This document shows, in pieces, positions 5,768 through 5,875 of a stretch of DNA of 5,875 bases. Within the stretch, counting starts at the first letter, position 1. Every line of letters starts with the position of its first letter. The notes below the pieces were generated by a model that saw only the letters and a list, made by a program, of their open reading frames with translations, did no database searches and was not told the origin of the DNA. The position numbers were made by a program, and so were the translations under genes. The DNA lies in NCBI GenBank assembly GCA_040380145.1, contig JBEIJQ010000176.1, forward strand, positions 1 through 5,875, given 5' to 3'. This stretch comes from JBEIJQ01 sp040380145 (GTDB taxonomy: Bacteria > Bacteroidota > Bacteroidia > Chitinophagales > Saprospiraceae).

Positions 5768-5875
5768 CTATGCTTGGGCTTCGAGACTGGACTTGATCTC
5801 CAGTACCTTCTCCAAAGGCATGCCCGACAGTTCGGCACTGGCCTCAGCGGACATACCCGACCGCAGCATACGGGC
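5768..5875 (-). CDS. C-terminal end of a probable Rpn/PD-(D/E)XK transposase-like protein (partial)
   Basis: Reading leftward from the edge, 35 codons stay open and end at TAG (complement of 5768-5770). The peptide begins ARMLRSGMSAEASAELSGMP and continues with LEKVLEIKSSLEAQA. The pattern of small-residue/Leu helix, Gly-Met, helix, (S/T)G-x-P-L-E-x-(V/I), then a charged helix is the usual C-terminal tail of Rpn family recombination-promoting nucleases and related PD-(D/E)XK transposase-like proteins in Bacteroidota. The nuclease core lies outside the window, so this assignment rests on a short, easily shared tail motif. Other proteins, including some annotated as hypothetical, carry the same ending. 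Reading frame confidence is good; family confidence is moderate. Confidence 0.55.
   Translation of the reverse strand, partial: ARMLRSGMSAEASAELSGMPLEKVLEIKSSLEAQA

Noticed and set aside
1..5875. CRISPR array, insertion-sequence ends, attachment sites or replication origin
   Set aside because: I saw no regularly spaced direct repeats, no terminal inverted repeats with target duplication, and no tRNA-anchored repeat or DnaA-box cluster.

Overview
The window looks like chromosomal DNA from a member of the Bacteroidota. A GC-rich Saprospiria/Lewinella-like lineage is my best guess. Three things support this. A large secreted protein ends in a type A C-terminal sorting domain of the type IX secretion system (T9SS), which is essentially confined to this phylum. 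Start codons lack Shine-Dalgarno sequences but are preceded by TAnnTTTG -7 boxes, the Bacteroidota sigma-A promoter signature. PheS carries the Cys-rich insert I know from Bacteroidota homologues. Genes are GC-rich, while the spacers are full of A and T tracts.

Layout. 1-41 (minus): first codons of an exported protein that runs off the left edge. 42-544: a long spacer with no believable gene but several hairpins, a C10 tract, a minus-strand -7 box and a separated inverted repeat. 583-1614 (plus): pheS, the phenylalanyl-tRNA synthetase alpha chain, with its own promoter. 1650-1690: a perfect bidirectional terminator shared with the convergent next gene. 1708-4011 (minus): a 767-residue Cys-rich T9SS cargo protein. 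4012-4244: a divergent A/T-tract promoter region. 4245-5006 (plus): an exported formylglycine-generating-enzyme (FGE)-fold protein that lacks one of the two catalytic cysteines. 5065-5685 (plus): a cytoplasmic thioredoxin-fold protein with a single-cysteine WCGD site. 5768-5875 (minus): the C-terminus of what is probably an Rpn/PD-(D/E)XK transposase-like protein.

The genes do not form an obvious pathway. pheS is a housekeeping gene standing without pheT. The T9SS cargo and the FGE-fold protein are both exported and divergently transcribed, so they could share regulation, but nothing shows that they cooperate. The FGE-fold and thioredoxin genes are 58 bases apart on the same strand and may be co-transcribed.

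I found no convincing new multi-gene system. The points most worth checking are the FGE-fold protein's altered active site and its C-terminal region, which resembles a diversity-generating-retroelement target, and the structured spacer at 42-544.
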